Shown: positions 32,401 through 42,381, counted from the first letter of the stretch. The stretch: DNA of 64,000 nt from an uncultured Alistipes sp. (GCA_944320685.1 CALUIK010000001.1:682001-746000), one strand, 5' to 3'. A program made the numbers and translations. The notes: generated by a model not told the origin, from the letters alone.

Positions 32401-33888
32401 ATGGAACAGATCGCCGACAGAGTACTGGAACTGCTGCGTTACGACGCCTCCGCGCCGCTGATATTCAACAGCGGCCTCTTCCTGTTCCTGTTCGTGGGTT
32501 TCGCCGCGGGGTACGTGCTGCTGCGCCGCGCCACGACGCTCCGCATCCTGTACGTCATCCTCTTCTCGATATACTTCTACTACAAGTCGAGCGGCATATA
32601 CTTCTTCCTGCTCATCTTCGCCGCCGTGAGCGACTACTGGATAGCCCACGGCATAGCCGCCTCGCGCTCGCGCAAGGCCAAGCGGTGGCTCGTGGCGTTG
32701 AGCGCGGCCGTGAATCTCGGCATGCTCGGGTACTTCAAGTACACTAACTTCCTCATCGAGATAGCAAACGGCATTTTCGGCGCGGGGTTCCTCGATTTCC
32801 AGAACATCTTCCTGCCCGTGGGCATCTCGTTCTTCGTATTCCAGTCGATGAGCTACACGATAGACGTCTACCGCGGCGTCATCCGCCCCCTCGACCGCTG
32901 GATCGACTACATGTTCTACCTCTCGTTCTTCCCCCAGCTGGTGGCCGGCCCCATAGTCCGCGCCCGCGACTTCATACCCCAGATACGGCAGCCGCTACGC
33001 GTCACGCGCCGCATGTTCGGCCTCGGCGTGGGGCTCGTAATCATAGGTCTCGTCAAGAAGGCCGTGATCTCGGACTACATATCGCTGAACTTCGTCGACC
33101 GCATCTTCGACGACCCGGCCCTCTACTCGGGATTCGAGTGCCTGATGGGCATCTACGGCTACGCGCTGCAGATATACTGCGATTTCTCGGGATATTCCGA
33201 CATGGCCATAGGCATCGCCCTGCTGCTGGGGTTCCGCTTCCCCAAGAACTTCGACGCGCCGTACAAGTCGGCCACCATAACCGAGTTCTGGCGCCGCTGG
33301 CACATATCGCTCTCGTCGTGGCTGCGCGACTATCTCTACATATCGCTCGGCGGCAACCGCAAGGGGCGTGTACGCACCTACGTCAACCTGCTGCTGACGA
33401 TGCTGCTCGGCGGCCTGTGGCACGGCGCCGCCGTGCGCTTCATACTGTGGGGCGCGCTGCACGGCGCGGCCCTTGCCCTGCACAAGATGTGGATGGCGGT
33501 GGTGCCGTGGGCCAAGGCCAAAGGCGAGGATATGAACATCGTAATGCGCATCGCGGGCGTACTCATAACCTTCAACCTCGTATGCTTCGGATGGCTGCTC
33601 TTCCGCGCCGAGGACATGCAGACGGTGCATGTGATGCTCTACCAGATATTCAACAACTTCAACCCCGCGCTCATACCGCAGGTGATCGAGGGATACAAGG
33701 CCGTCTTCGGCCTCATAGTGCTGGGCTACGCCATGCACTTCCTCCCCGAGAAGATCGACATCGACATACAGAACCGTGTGGTCAACGCCTCGTTCTGGTG
33801 GCAGGTGGCGCTTATGGCCGCCACTATTTGGTGCGTCATGCAGATCAAGTCGAGCGACATACAGCCCTTCATCTACTTCCAGTTCTGA
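32401..33888 (+). CDS. MBOAT-family membrane O-acyltransferase (AlgI-like)
   Basis: 495 residues with about ten membrane helices. Family marks: GISFFVFQSMSYTIDVYRG, FFPQLVAGPIVRARDF, YCDFSGYSDMAIGIALLLGF, FWRRWHISLSSWLRDYLYISLGGNR and the catalytic His region GGLWHGAAVRFILWGALHG. AlgI-type MBOATs pass acetyl groups across the inner membrane to a periplasmic SGNH partner, which the gene just upstream provides. The glycan acceptor is unknown. Confidence 0.93.
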   Translation: MEQIADRVLELLRYDASAPLIFNSGLFLFLFVGFAAGYVLLRRATTLRILYVILFSIYFYYKSSGIYFFLLIFAAVSDYWIAHGIAASRSRKAKRWLVALSAAVNLGMLGYFKYTNFLIEIANGIFGAGFLDFQNIFLPVGISFFVFQSMSYTIDVYRGVIRPLDRWIDYMFYLSFFPQLVAGPIVRARDFIPQIRQPLRVTRRMFGLGVGLVIIGLVKKAVISDYISLNFVDRIFDDPALYSGFECLMGIYGYALQIYCDFSGYSDMAIGIALLLGFRFPKNFDAPYKSATITEFWRRWHISLSSWLRDYLYISLGGNRKGRVRTYVNLLLTMLLGGLWHGAAVRFILWGALHGAALALHKMWMAVVPWAKAKGEDMNIVMRIAGVLITFNLVCFGWLLFRAEDMQTVHVMLYQIFNNFNPALIPQVIEGYKAVFGLIVLGYAMHFLPEKIDIDIQNRVVNASFWWQVALMAATIWCVMQIKSSDIQPFIYFQF

Positions 33889-34005
33889 CAGCCGACAGGC
33901 ACTGCCCCCAAAGACGCCCCGCACGAAAACCGCCGCCCGTTTTGAAGTCTCGGCGATTTCCAGTATTTTTATAGGAAATTTGCAAACTTTTATCCGACGA
34001 CCGTT

Positions 34006-34563
34006 ATGAAAAAAGACTTTGGACCGAAGAGCTGGCTCTATCCCATGCCGGTACTGATCGTGGCGGCATACGACAAGCAGGGCCGGCCCAACGCCATGAA
34101 TGCGGCGTGGGGCGGCATATTCTCCGACGAGATGATCGGCATATGCCTCTCCGAAGGGCACAAGACCACGAAAAACATCCTCGCCACACGGGCATTCACC
34201 GTCAGCATGGCAACAGCCGCACAGACCGCCGCATGCGACTATCTGGGCATAGTCTCGGGAAACGACGAGCCCGACAAGTTCGCCAAGGCGGGATTCCATG
34301 CCACACGCTCGGCACATGTCGACGCCCCGATGATCGACGAGCTGCCCATGACACTCGAGTGCGAACTCGTCAGCTACGATGCCGAGAGCTGCCACATGGT
34401 CGGACGCATCGTGAACGTCGCGGCCGACGAGAGCATCCTCACCGACGGCAGGATCGACCTGCGCAAGCTGCGTCCCGTGACCTATGACCCAATACGCCTC
34501 GAATACGTCGAACTGGGGGCCGACGCAGGAAAAGCCTTCGCCTGCGGCAGAAAACTCAAGTGA
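34006..34563 (+). CDS. Flavin reductase family protein (FMN-binding split barrel)
   Basis: 185 residues of the flavoredoxin/DIM6-NTAB type. Start KSWLYPMPVLIVAAYD, then RPNAMNAAWGGIFSDEMIGI, KTTKNILATRAFTVSMA and MTLECELVSYD are characteristic of the flavin reductase fold; FMN is the likely cofactor. An alcohol dehydrogenase gene starts 4 bp after its stop, so both are one transcription unit. Electron partner unknown. Confidence 0.88.
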   Translation: MKKDFGPKSWLYPMPVLIVAAYDKQGRPNAMNAAWGGIFSDEMIGICLSEGHKTTKNILATRAFTVSMATAAQTAACDYLGIVSGNDEPDKFAKAGFHATRSAHVDAPMIDELPMTLECELVSYDAESCHMVGRIVNVAADESILTDGRIDLRKLRPVTYDPIRLEYVELGADAGKAFACGRKLK

Positions 34564-34567
34564 CGAC

Positions 34568-35602
34568 ATGAAAGCATACACCTATGTCGCACCGGGCCGC
34601 TTCGAGCTGCTCGACAAACCGGAACCCCGCCTGCAGGGACCCCGCGACGCCATCGTACGCATAACCCTCGGCAGCATCTGCACCAGCGACCTGCACATCA
34701 AGCACGGAAGCGTACCCCGCGCCGTGACGGGCATAACCGTCGGCCACGAGATGGTTGGTGTCGTCGAACAGACGGGCGACGACGTGCATACCGTCCACGC
34801 GGGCGACCGCGTGACGGTAAATGTCGAGACCTTCTGCGGCGAGTGTTTCTTCTGCCGCCGCGGCTTTGTGAACAACTGCACCGACCCCGACGGCGGCTGG
34901 GCCCTCGGCTGCCGCATAGACGGCGGGCAGGCGGAGTATGTGCGCGTGCCGTATGCCGATCAGGGGCTGGACCGGATACCCGACACGGTGAGCGACGAGC
35001 AGGCCCTCTTCGTGGGGGACATCCTCGCCACGGGATTCTGGGCCGCACGCATATCGGAGATCGGCGCCGGCGACACGGTGCTCATCATAGGCGCAGGCCC
35101 GACGGGCCTCTGCACGCTGCAGTGTGTACTGCTGCACAACCCCGCAAGGGTGATCGTATGCGAGGCGTCGCCCCGACGGGCGCAGTTCGTACGCGAGCTC
35201 TGCCCCTCCGTCGAGGTGGTCGCGCCGGAGGATTGTGCGAGGTACGTGCGTGCGACATGCGAACGCGGCGGCGCCGACGCCGTACTCGAGGTCGCCGGCG
35301 GGGCGGATACGTTCCGTCTGGCATGGGAGTGCGCGCGTCCCAATGCCGTGGTAACGGTGGTGGCGCTGTACGACACACCCCAGATACTGCCACTGCCCGA
35401 CATGTACGGCAAAAACCTAACATTCAAGACGGGCGGCGTCGACGGCTGCGACTGCGCCGAAATCCTGCGCCTGATCGAGCGGGGACGCATCGACACCACG
35501 CCGCTCATAACCCACCGTTATGCCCTCGACGACATCGGGGAGGCGTACCGCCTCTTCGAGAGCCGCGAGGATGGCGTGATCAAGGTGGCGATACGGCCCT
35601 GA
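34568..35602 (+). CDS. Zinc-dependent alcohol dehydrogenase (MDR family)
   Basis: 344 residues. Catalytic zinc ligands are in ICTSDLHIKHG (Cys) and VGHEMVGVV (His-Glu); the structural zinc site has four Cys in FCGECFFCRRGFVNNC. The NAD(P) site follows at VLIIGAGPTGLCTLQ. GGWALGCRIDGGQAEYVRVP matches bacterial threonine/secondary alcohol dehydrogenase-like members. Substrate is open. The frame extends upstream into the flavin reductase gene, but MKAYTYVAPGRFEL is the natural start. Confidence 0.9.
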   Translation: MKAYTYVAPGRFELLDKPEPRLQGPRDAIVRITLGSICTSDLHIKHGSVPRAVTGITVGHEMVGVVEQTGDDVHTVHAGDRVTVNVETFCGECFFCRRGFVNNCTDPDGGWALGCRIDGGQAEYVRVPYADQGLDRIPDTVSDEQALFVGDILATGFWAARISEIGAGDTVLIIGAGPTGLCTLQCVLLHNPARVIVCEASPRRAQFVRELCPSVEVVAPEDCARYVRATCERGGADAVLEVAGGADTFRLAWECARPNAVVTVVALYDTPQILPLPDMYGKNLTFKTGGVDGCDCAEILRLIERGRIDTTPLITHRYALDDIGEAYRLFESREDGVIKVAIRP

Positions 35603-35681
35603 CCCTGCGGGCCGCACCCCGATCGGGCCCGGCCGCCGTCAACACGCTATCCGGCCGCATGCCCGCCATCCCCGACAAACA

Positions 35682-35729
35682 AGGCCCTGCGGCAGTTCCC
35701 GTACATTCGGGACTACTGCCGCAGGGCCT
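35682..35729. terminator. Terminator hairpin between convergent genes
   Basis: Perfect 15-bp stem (35682-35696 with 35715-35729) around an 18-nt loop, which itself can pair. Serves the dehydrogenase gene and, read leftward with TTGTTTG, the GH51 gene. Confidence 0.75.
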
Positions 35730-35767
35730 GTAATGCGTATCGGGGCCGTAATCCCGCTCCGCCGCAG

Positions 35768-37744
35768 TCACTTGCGCACGGCGGGGATACGGTATAAGGC
35801 GAACGTCTGTGCCCCGACCTCGGCGCGCAGGGTGTTGCCCTCGGGGACGACAGCGCCCTCCACGGGAACGATCTTCGTCGGCTCGTCGAGCGTATTGTCG
35901 GCGTCGGGGTCATCCGAATGGAATGTGATGCAGGTGCCCGCACCCAGCGAAACAGACCGTTTGAGGCCCTCGAAGGCGATTTCGACCGTGCGTGGCGCAT
36001 CCGACGTATTCACCACCTTGACGATATAGCTCTGCGCCGGTTCGTCCCACACGGCGCTGGCGAAGAGGCCGTTCTGGCCCTCCTGCCCGCTCACGGGACG
36101 CCCCTCCATCGTCAGCGGCACCACGTTCGTGCCCTTGTTGTTGCCGTAGAGGTACTGCACGTACCAGCTGCACGAGCGCACCGAGCGCAGATTGTCGAAC
36201 CAGATGAGGTCGGGCCGCCACTGCCACCCCTCGACATGCGCCAGCAGCGGCGCGTATGTGGCCATGTGGACCACGTCGGCGTTGCGCTCGACACCCGTCA
36301 GGAAGGCGGCTTCGAGCAGTGCCGCATGAAAGTGGTTCCACTTCTTGCCGGCGCCGTGGCAGGCATACTCGCCGGCGAAGACCTTGGGCCCCTTGCGGTC
36401 GTAGTTGTCATAGCGGCTGCCCGAGGCGAGGAACCACCGTTCGGGACGGTAGAAGTGCTCGTCGACGAGGTCCACCCCGAGGCGCCGCATCTCGGGCCAC
36501 AGGTAGTCGAAGTCGGGGCCTTCGGAATTGGGGCCCGACGAACCGATGATCCCGATCTCGGGATGCGCCTTGCGCAGCGCCTCGACGAACCGTTCCAGAC
36601 GTTCGGGGTACTCGGGGCCCCACTGCTCGTTGCCTATGCCTATGAACTTGAGGCCGAATGGTTCGGGATGGCCCATTTCGGCACGCAGCGCGCCCCACTC
36701 GGTGTCGGTGCCGCCGTTGGCGAACTCGACAAGGTCGATGGCATCCTGTATGTAGGGGTCAAGATCGCATACCGCCACGTGGGCCTCGGGCTTGTCGTTC
36801 TGGTACTGGCACGCAAGACCGCAGTTGAGGATAGGCAGCGGCTCGGCCCCTATCTCCTCCGCCAGCAGGAAAAGCTCGTAGAAGCCCATGCCGTATGTCT
36901 GGAAATAGTCGGGGAAGAAACGGTGGCGGAAAGTGTAGTGCCAGCGGTTGAGGTTCAGCGGGCGGTTCTCGACGGGGCCCACCGAGTTCTTCCAGTTGTA
37001 ACGCGTCTCGATGTTCGTGCCCTCGACGATACATCCGCCCGGGAAACGGAAGACACCGGGCTTGGTGTCGGCCAGCGCCTGCACCAGATCCTTGCGCAGG
37101 CCGTTCTCGCGGCCCCGCCACGTGTCGACGGGGAAGAGCGACACATGCTCCAGATCGACCGTACCGCCCGAGGTGAGGAAGATGCGCAGATGGGCCTTGC
37201 CGTCGGTACGGTAGGGAGACAGGCGCAGCTCGTACCTTTTCCATGCCGCGTCGTCGAGCGTCAGATCCTGCGCGGCGAGCACCTGCGTCTCCTCCATAGC
37301 GTCGTTGTCGATCAGTTCGACCCTGATGCTTTGGCCCGCGCCGCGCGCCCACACCGTAAAGCGGTACTCCTTGCCCTGCTCGACACCCATGCCGAAGAAC
37401 CCCTCGTTCTCGATACCCGTGGCCATGTGGGGATGTGCCGGAGGCGTGAGGCGCACGTAGTGGGGGTTGCGGTCGAAGGGGCCGTCATCCTCGACGGTGA
37501 CGTTGCCGAATATGTCCCACCCCATGAGCCGCTGCGGGAACTCGAACGAGCGGTTCTTCACCATCTCGGCATAAAGGCCGCCGTCGGCGCCGTAGTTTAT
37601 GTCCTCGAAGAAGTGTCCGTACATTGTGGGCCGTATCGCCGCACCGATCTTGCCCGCCTCGACCACCATGCGGTCGACAGGCTGTGCATATGCCGCCGTG
37701 GCGGCAAGCGCTATTGCGCCAACAAATAGAGTGCGTATGTTCAT
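35768..37744 (-). CDS. Alpha-L-arabinofuranosidase, GH51, exported
   Basis: 658 residues with a signal peptide (MNIRTLFVGAIALAATAAYA). The N-terminal part includes PTMYGHFFEDINYGADGGLYAEMVKNRSFE, then an inserted CBM4/9-like beta domain (about residues 75-210), then the TIM barrel with GVFRFPGGCIVEGTNI, the acid/base Glu in IGIGNEQWG and the nucleophile Glu in VFAGEYACH. A C-terminal beta-sandwich follows. It removes arabinofuranosyl units from arabinan or arabinoxylan in the periplasm. The gene lies 45 bp after polA on the same strand, an unusual neighbour. Confidence 0.93.
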   Translation of the reverse strand: MNIRTLFVGAIALAATAAYAQPVDRMVVEAGKIGAAIRPTMYGHFFEDINYGADGGLYAEMVKNRSFEFPQRLMGWDIFGNVTVEDDGPFDRNPHYVRLTPPAHPHMATGIENEGFFGMGVEQGKEYRFTVWARGAGQSIRVELIDNDAMEETQVLAAQDLTLDDAAWKRYELRLSPYRTDGKAHLRIFLTSGGTVDLEHVSLFPVDTWRGRENGLRKDLVQALADTKPGVFRFPGGCIVEGTNIETRYNWKNSVGPVENRPLNLNRWHYTFRHRFFPDYFQTYGMGFYELFLLAEEIGAEPLPILNCGLACQYQNDKPEAHVAVCDLDPYIQDAIDLVEFANGGTDTEWGALRAEMGHPEPFGLKFIGIGNEQWGPEYPERLERFVEALRKAHPEIGIIGSSGPNSEGPDFDYLWPEMRRLGVDLVDEHFYRPERWFLASGSRYDNYDRKGPKVFAGEYACHGAGKKWNHFHAALLEAAFLTGVERNADVVHMATYAPLLAHVEGWQWRPDLIWFDNLRSVRSCSWYVQYLYGNNKGTNVVPLTMEGRPVSGQEGQNGLFASAVWDEPAQSYIVKVVNTSDAPRTVEIAFEGLKRSVSLGAGTCITFHSDDPDADNTLDEPTKIVPVEGAVVPEGNTLRAEVGAQTFALYRIPAVRK

Positions 37745-37789
37745 ATTTCTGCTTTTGGATTGGTTCTGTCCCTGTCATGCGGCTGCGCA

Positions 37790-40669
37790 TCAGTGCGCCT
37801 CAAGCCAGTTGCGGCCCGTACCGGCGTCCGAGATCAGGGGTACGCGCAGCGACGCAGCGCCTTCCATGGCCTCGCGCACGATCGCCGTGACGCGCTCCTG
37901 CTCCTCGCGGACCATGTCGACGATCACCTCGTCGTGCACCTGAAGGATCATGCGCGAGCGGAGCCCCTCCTCGTGCAGGCGGCGGTGTATCTCGATCATC
38001 GCCAGCTTCATGATGTCGGCGGCGCTGCCCTGTATGGGGGCGTTTATGGCATTGCGCTCGGCCACGCCACGCGCCACGGCGTTGCGCGAATCGATGTCGC
38101 GCAGGAAACGGCGGCGGCCGAAGACCGTCGTGACGTATCCCTTCTCACGGGCCGAGGCGACGGCCGCGTCCATATACTCCTTGACCTTCGGGTAGGAGGC
38201 GAAGTAGCCGTCGATGATCTGCTTGGCCTCGCCGCGTGGGATATCGAGGCGCTGGCTCAGGCCGAAGGCCGAGATGCCGTATATGATGCCGAAGTTGGCG
38301 GTCTTGGCACGGCGCCGCTCTTCGGGCGTCACCTCGTCGAGGCTCTTGTGGAAGAGGCGCGCGGCCGTGGCGGCATGTATATCCTCGTCGCGCAGGAACG
38401 CCGCTATGAGAGCCTCGTCGCCGCTCAGGTGGGCCATAAGCCGCAATTCCACCTGACTGTAGTCGGCCGAGAGCAGCAGCCGCCCCTCGTCCGAAGGAAT
38501 GAAGGCCTCGCGTATGCGCCGCCCCAGCTCCTCGCGCACGGGTATGTTCTGCAGGTTGGGGTTCGTCGACGAAAGGCGGCCCGTCGCCGTCACCGCCTGA
38601 TTGAACGAGGTGTGTATGCGTCCCGTGACGCGGTTCACAAGATGCGGCAGCGCCTCGACGTAGGTCGACAGCAGCTTCTTTACGCCGCGGTACTGCAGTA
38701 TGAGGTCGACGATGCGGTGCTTGCGGGCAAAGGTCTGAAGGTACTCCTCCTCGGTGCTGAACTGGTGCGTGCGCGTCATGCGGGGCTTCTCCGCTATGCG
38801 CATCTTGGCAAAGAGCACCTCGCCTATCTGCCGCGCCGAGTTGACATTGAGCGACGGTTCGCCCGACTCGGCGCGTATGTCGGTCTCAAGCCGCCCGAGC
38901 AGGGCGTTCAGCTCCACGGCATAATCGTCCAGCAACGCGCTGTCGATCTTCACGCCCGTGAGTTCCATCTCGGCCAGCACGTCGATCATGGGCTCCTCGA
39001 TGCGCAGATACAATTCGTCGAGCCCCTGCCCGCACACCTCGCGCCACAACACCTGCTTGAGCTGCAGCGTGATATCGGCATCCTCGGCGGCATACTCCTT
39101 GACGCTCCCAATGTTTACCTGATCCATCGTAAGCTGCCGCGCGCCGCGCCCGATGAGGGTCTCGATGGCAATGGGCGAATAGCCGAGATAGCGTTGCGCA
39201 AGGTAGTTCATGTTGTGGCGCGACTCCGAGTCGAGCAGGTAGTGCAGGATCATGGTGTCGATCTTGCGGCCGCGTACCGCGATGCCCAGCCGCGCGAGCA
39301 CCATGATGTCGAACTTGATGTTCTGCCCGACCTTTACCGTCGCCCCGTTCTCGAACAACGGCCGCACCGTCTCGGCGAAGGCGGCCGTATTCTCGGGCGT
39401 GAAGGATATGTACCACGCCTCGTGCGGCCGTACCGCGATCGAGAGGCCCACGATACGGTCGTTGAAGAGGTCGAGGCCCGTGGTCTCCGTATCGAAGCAT
39501 ATCTCGGGTTCGCCCTGCAGCTGTCGCACGAGTCCGCGCAACGCCCCGAGCTCGGTCACCAGACGGTAGTCGTGGGGGGTGGTGGCCGCCGTGGCGAACG
39601 CCGGCCCCTCTGGCTCCGCGCCGCCGTCGGCCGTACCCGCCTCCGGCCGCGCGTCCGATGCGGGGGGCGGTGGCGCGGGCGCGTCGAACAGGCTTCCCTG
39701 ACCCGCGAGGGCCCCGCGCTTGGCCGCGGCAGATTTCGCGCGCGCCATCTCGGCCAGCTGCCGCTGCGGCGCCTGCTGCGGTGCGTCGGAGGGCTCCTCC
39801 AAGGGCGCGATGTTGTATATGTCGCGCAGGAACGACGTGAAGTCGAGCTCGGCGAAGAGCGCCTTCAATTCATCGACATTCGGCGGACATACCTCGAGAT
39901 CCCCTGCGACGAACTCCACGGGCACGTCGGTGCGTATCGTCGTAAGCCGCTTGGACAGCAGCAGGCGGTCGCCCCATGCGGCGATCTTTTCGCCCTGCTT
40001 GCCCTTGATCGAGGCGGCGTTCTCGAGTATCTGTTCGGCCGTACCCCACTCCGCCACCAGCTTGCACGCCCCCTTCTCGCCTATGCCGGGCACACCCGGG
40101 ATGTTGTCCGAGGCATCGCCCCACACGGCCAGAATGTCGCGCACGAGGATCGGGTCGCCAATGCCGTAGCGGGCGCATACGGCCGCCGTATCGAGGATCT
40201 CGATGCCGTCGCCCTTCTGGCGGTATATGTTGCGGCGCTCGCCCACGAGTTGGCAGTAATCCTTGTCGGGCGTGACCATGAAGACCTCGTATCCCGCCTC
40301 GGAGCCGCGGTATGCAAGCGTGCCGATGACGTCGTCGGCCTCGTAGCCCTCGACCTCGAAGACCGGAATGCGCATCGCATCGAGCAGCCGCCGCAGATAT
40401 GGTACCGAAAGGATAATATCCTCCGGCGTTTCGAGGCGGTTGGCCTTGTATTCGGGGAATATCTCCTTGCGGAACGATCCCCCCTTGGGGTCGAGTGCAA
40501 CGCCCAGAAGGTCGGGCCGCTCGCGCTTGAAAATGTCGCGCAGGAATTTCGTGAACCCGAAGAGGATCGAGGTGTTCATGCCGTAACGGTTGCGCATGGG
40601 GCGTCCGATGAAGGCGTAGTAGTATTTGAACACCAGCGCGTAGGCGTCGATAAGGAAAAGTCGTTTCAT
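37790..40669 (-). CDS. polA: DNA polymerase I
   Basis: About 959 residues with three domains. The N-terminal 5' nuclease runs to about residue 290 (KRLFLIDAYALVFKYYYAF, YEADDVIGTLA, GDASDNIPGVPGIGEKGA). An Ala/Pro-rich linker of about 70 residues follows. The 3'-5' exonuclease appears intact: CFDTETTGLDLF near residue 392, VGQNIKFDIMVL and EYAAEDADITLQL. The polymerase shows motif A SADYSQVELRLMAHLS, motif B RAKTANFGIIYGISAFG and motif C LQVHDEVIVDM. MMKR allows a start 3 bp earlier. queD lies 64 bp upstream on the same strand. Confidence 0.97.
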   Translation of the reverse strand: MKRLFLIDAYALVFKYYYAFIGRPMRNRYGMNTSILFGFTKFLRDIFKRERPDLLGVALDPKGGSFRKEIFPEYKANRLETPEDIILSVPYLRRLLDAMRIPVFEVEGYEADDVIGTLAYRGSEAGYEVFMVTPDKDYCQLVGERRNIYRQKGDGIEILDTAAVCARYGIGDPILVRDILAVWGDASDNIPGVPGIGEKGACKLVAEWGTAEQILENAASIKGKQGEKIAAWGDRLLLSKRLTTIRTDVPVEFVAGDLEVCPPNVDELKALFAELDFTSFLRDIYNIAPLEEPSDAPQQAPQRQLAEMARAKSAAAKRGALAGQGSLFDAPAPPPPASDARPEAGTADGGAEPEGPAFATAATTPHDYRLVTELGALRGLVRQLQGEPEICFDTETTGLDLFNDRIVGLSIAVRPHEAWYISFTPENTAAFAETVRPLFENGATVKVGQNIKFDIMVLARLGIAVRGRKIDTMILHYLLDSESRHNMNYLAQRYLGYSPIAIETLIGRGARQLTMDQVNIGSVKEYAAEDADITLQLKQVLWREVCGQGLDELYLRIEEPMIDVLAEMELTGVKIDSALLDDYAVELNALLGRLETDIRAESGEPSLNVNSARQIGEVLFAKMRIAEKPRMTRTHQFSTEEEYLQTFARKHRIVDLILQYRGVKKLLSTYVEALPHLVNRVTGRIHTSFNQAVTATGRLSSTNPNLQNIPVREELGRRIREAFIPSDEGRLLLSADYSQVELRLMAHLSGDEALIAAFLRDEDIHAATAARLFHKSLDEVTPEERRRAKTANFGIIYGISAFGLSQRLDIPRGEAKQIIDGYFASYPKVKEYMDAAVASAREKGYVTTVFGRRRFLRDIDSRNAVARGVAERNAINAPIQGSAADIMKLAMIEIHRRLHEEGLRSRMILQVHDEVIVDMVREEQERVTAIVREAMEGAASLRVPLISDAGTGRNWLEAH

Positions 40670-40733
40670 CATGTTGCGGTATGGGCGGGCCCTGTGCCCG
40701 CGGTTCTTCGGCGCGGCGCCGCACGGGTGCCGC

Positions 40734-41186
40734 CTACAGGTTGTCGTCGGCGAACCACTCGGCGAACGACGTGGCCGTCTCGTGCAGGCGCAGCGAGTAG
40801 AGTTGTACCTCGTCGGGCAGCGCTTCGAGCAGACGCTCGGCGAAGTCCACCAGCATGTTCTCGCAGGTAGGCTGGTAGTCGACCGTCAGTATGCGCGAGA
40901 AATGTTCGGCGAGCAGGCCGTGCAGCTGCTCGCCCTGCCCGGTGCGGCGTATGACGAATGAGTGGTCGAAACGCGATACGATCTGCTCGTAGACTATTCG
41001 CTTCAGCAGGCCGAAATCCATCACCATGCCCTGCTTGGGGTCGTACTCGTCGGCCGAAGGCTCGCCCTTCACCGTCACGAAGAGACGGTACGAGTGGCCG
41101 TGTATCTCGCGGCAGGCGCCGTCGTAGCCCTCCAGCGCGTGGGCCGCCTCGAACGAGAACTCTTTTGTAAGTCGTATTGTTGCCAT
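40734..41186 (-). CDS. queD: 6-carboxytetrahydropterin synthase (QueD/PTPS family)
   Basis: 150 residues. Converts dihydroneopterin triphosphate to 6-carboxytetrahydropterin in queuosine synthesis. Zinc His ligands are in FSFEAAHAL (His16) and IHGHSY (His29, His31), with the catalytic Cys25 just before (ACREIHGHS); YQPTCENMLVDFAERL and the C-terminal LRLHETATSFAEW fit the family. The Cys spacing matches QueD better than eukaryote-type PTPS. Other queuosine genes are not nearby. The start at 41186 gives the family N-terminus. Confidence 0.88.
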   Translation of the reverse strand: MATIRLTKEFSFEAAHALEGYDGACREIHGHSYRLFVTVKGEPSADEYDPKQGMVMDFGLLKRIVYEQIVSRFDHSFVIRRTGQGEQLHGLLAEHFSRILTVDYQPTCENMLVDFAERLLEALPDEVQLYSLRLHETATSFAEWFADDNL

Positions 41187-41273
41187 AGTGTCGCGGTATT
41201 GCGGTACGATGCGCGGTGCGGCGGCCCCCGTATGCACACATGCCGGGCCGTCGCGTCGCAGCGGTAGCGTGTA

Positions 41274-41281
41274 CAAAGTTA
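41274..41281 (-). promoter_or_regulatory. -7 box (TAACTTTG) of queD-polA
   Basis: Minus-strand TAnnTTTG about 90 nt before the queD start. No clear -33 box. Confidence 0.5.
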
Positions 41282-41367
41282 ACGTTTTTATCGGATTCTG
41301 CAACTTCCCGCCCCCTTTCGCGGCGCACACCGCCCATACACGGTGCCGCCCGCGCCGCTGCACGGCA

Positions 41368-42381
41368 TCACGGTTGCAGCACGGGCGTCTCGGTCTCGTA
41401 TGTGAGCGGCGCGTCGCTGTCGCGGCGTATGAGCTCCTTGCGCACACGTATGGATATTTTGCGGCCGTCGGGCGGCGTTGCCGTGAGGCGTGTGCTCCAA
41501 TATACCTGAAGGGGCCAGCCCGTAGCGAAGTGTATCTCCTCGCCCGAGAAGCACTCCATCTCGACATGCGTACCGCCGACCTGTTCGGGGCGGACCGTGC
41601 CGCCGAGGATCAACGCTTGCGGGTTCTCCGCCGCAAGCGTCACGAGGGCCTCGCCGGCATCCACCACGGAGTTGGTGTGGAGCATGGCCGAGACCTTGTC
41701 GGTATTCTCGGCATCGGCCCAGAAGGTCGTCACGCCGTCGGCCTCGGCATCGCTTGCGGGGATGCGGAACGACTCGCGCCGCTCGTAGTAGGCATCGGTG
41801 CGGAACCGCGTACCGTGAAAGAAGAATATGCGGCCTATGTCCTCGATGGTCTTCGTAGTCGAGGCCGAAGGGTTGATCCACTTCTCGAGGGCGCCGCGCC
41901 ACTCCCACTGCGGCATGCTGCGCCGCATCGGCGCGGGCAGGCTGTCGTAGAGGCCGTCGGCCGCGGCGTCTACCAGATCGTACGCCGCCTCGACGATCTC
42001 GGCGGCGTTCACAACGCAGAGAAGCTCGCCGTCGAGCGAGGTCTCGATCACGAGCGGCACGTTGAGCCCCTCGCGCTGCTCGAGCGAGTATACCATCTGC
42101 GCCACGGGGTCCTGCTCGAAATGGCCGTGATTGGTTATGCGGAGCGTATAACGCGTCGGCGAGACATTCACCACCTCTATAGAACGTATGTCGGCATAAC
42201 TGCGCATACGGACGGTATCGCCGTCCTCGACAACGCATTCGGTCGAGCGGAAATCGTAGGTCATACGGTCGCCCTGCTGCCAATAGGCAGTTATCTGTAT
42301 CGTCGAGTCAGGCATGACCTGCGCATGCGCCGCCGCGAACGCCCAGACGGCGAAAATAGAGAGACAGATACGGAGTTTCAT
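41368..42381 (-). CDS. Exported protein of unknown function
   Basis: 337 residues with a signal peptide (MKLRICLSIFAVWAFAAAHA). The body is beta-rich and begins STIQITAYWQQGDRMTYDF, with a conserved-looking ITNHGHFEQDPVA and a later FSGEEIHFATGWPLQVYWSTRL. No catalytic motif or family was recognised. Its arrangement resembles Bacteroidales periplasmic proteins with DUF6263-like or similar outer-sheet domains, but this is not firm. It has its own -7 box at 42508-42515. Confidence 0.75.
   Translation of the reverse strand: MKLRICLSIFAVWAFAAAHAQVMPDSTIQITAYWQQGDRMTYDFRSTECVVEDGDTVRMRSYADIRSIEVVNVSPTRYTLRITNHGHFEQDPVAQMVYSLEQREGLNVPLVIETSLDGELLCVVNAAEIVEAAYDLVDAAADGLYDSLPAPMRRSMPQWEWRGALEKWINPSASTTKTIEDIGRIFFFHGTRFRTDAYYERRESFRIPASDAEADGVTTFWADAENTDKVSAMLHTNSVVDAGEALVTLAAENPQALILGGTVRPEQVGGTHVEMECFSGEEIHFATGWPLQVYWSTRLTATPPDGRKISIRVRKELIRRDSDAPLTYETETPVLQP

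Noticed and set aside
40996..41567. Extended N-terminus of queD
   Set aside because: Upstream residues are Arg-rich shadow sequence antisense-overlapping the next gene, and the promoter box at 41274-41281 lies inside it.
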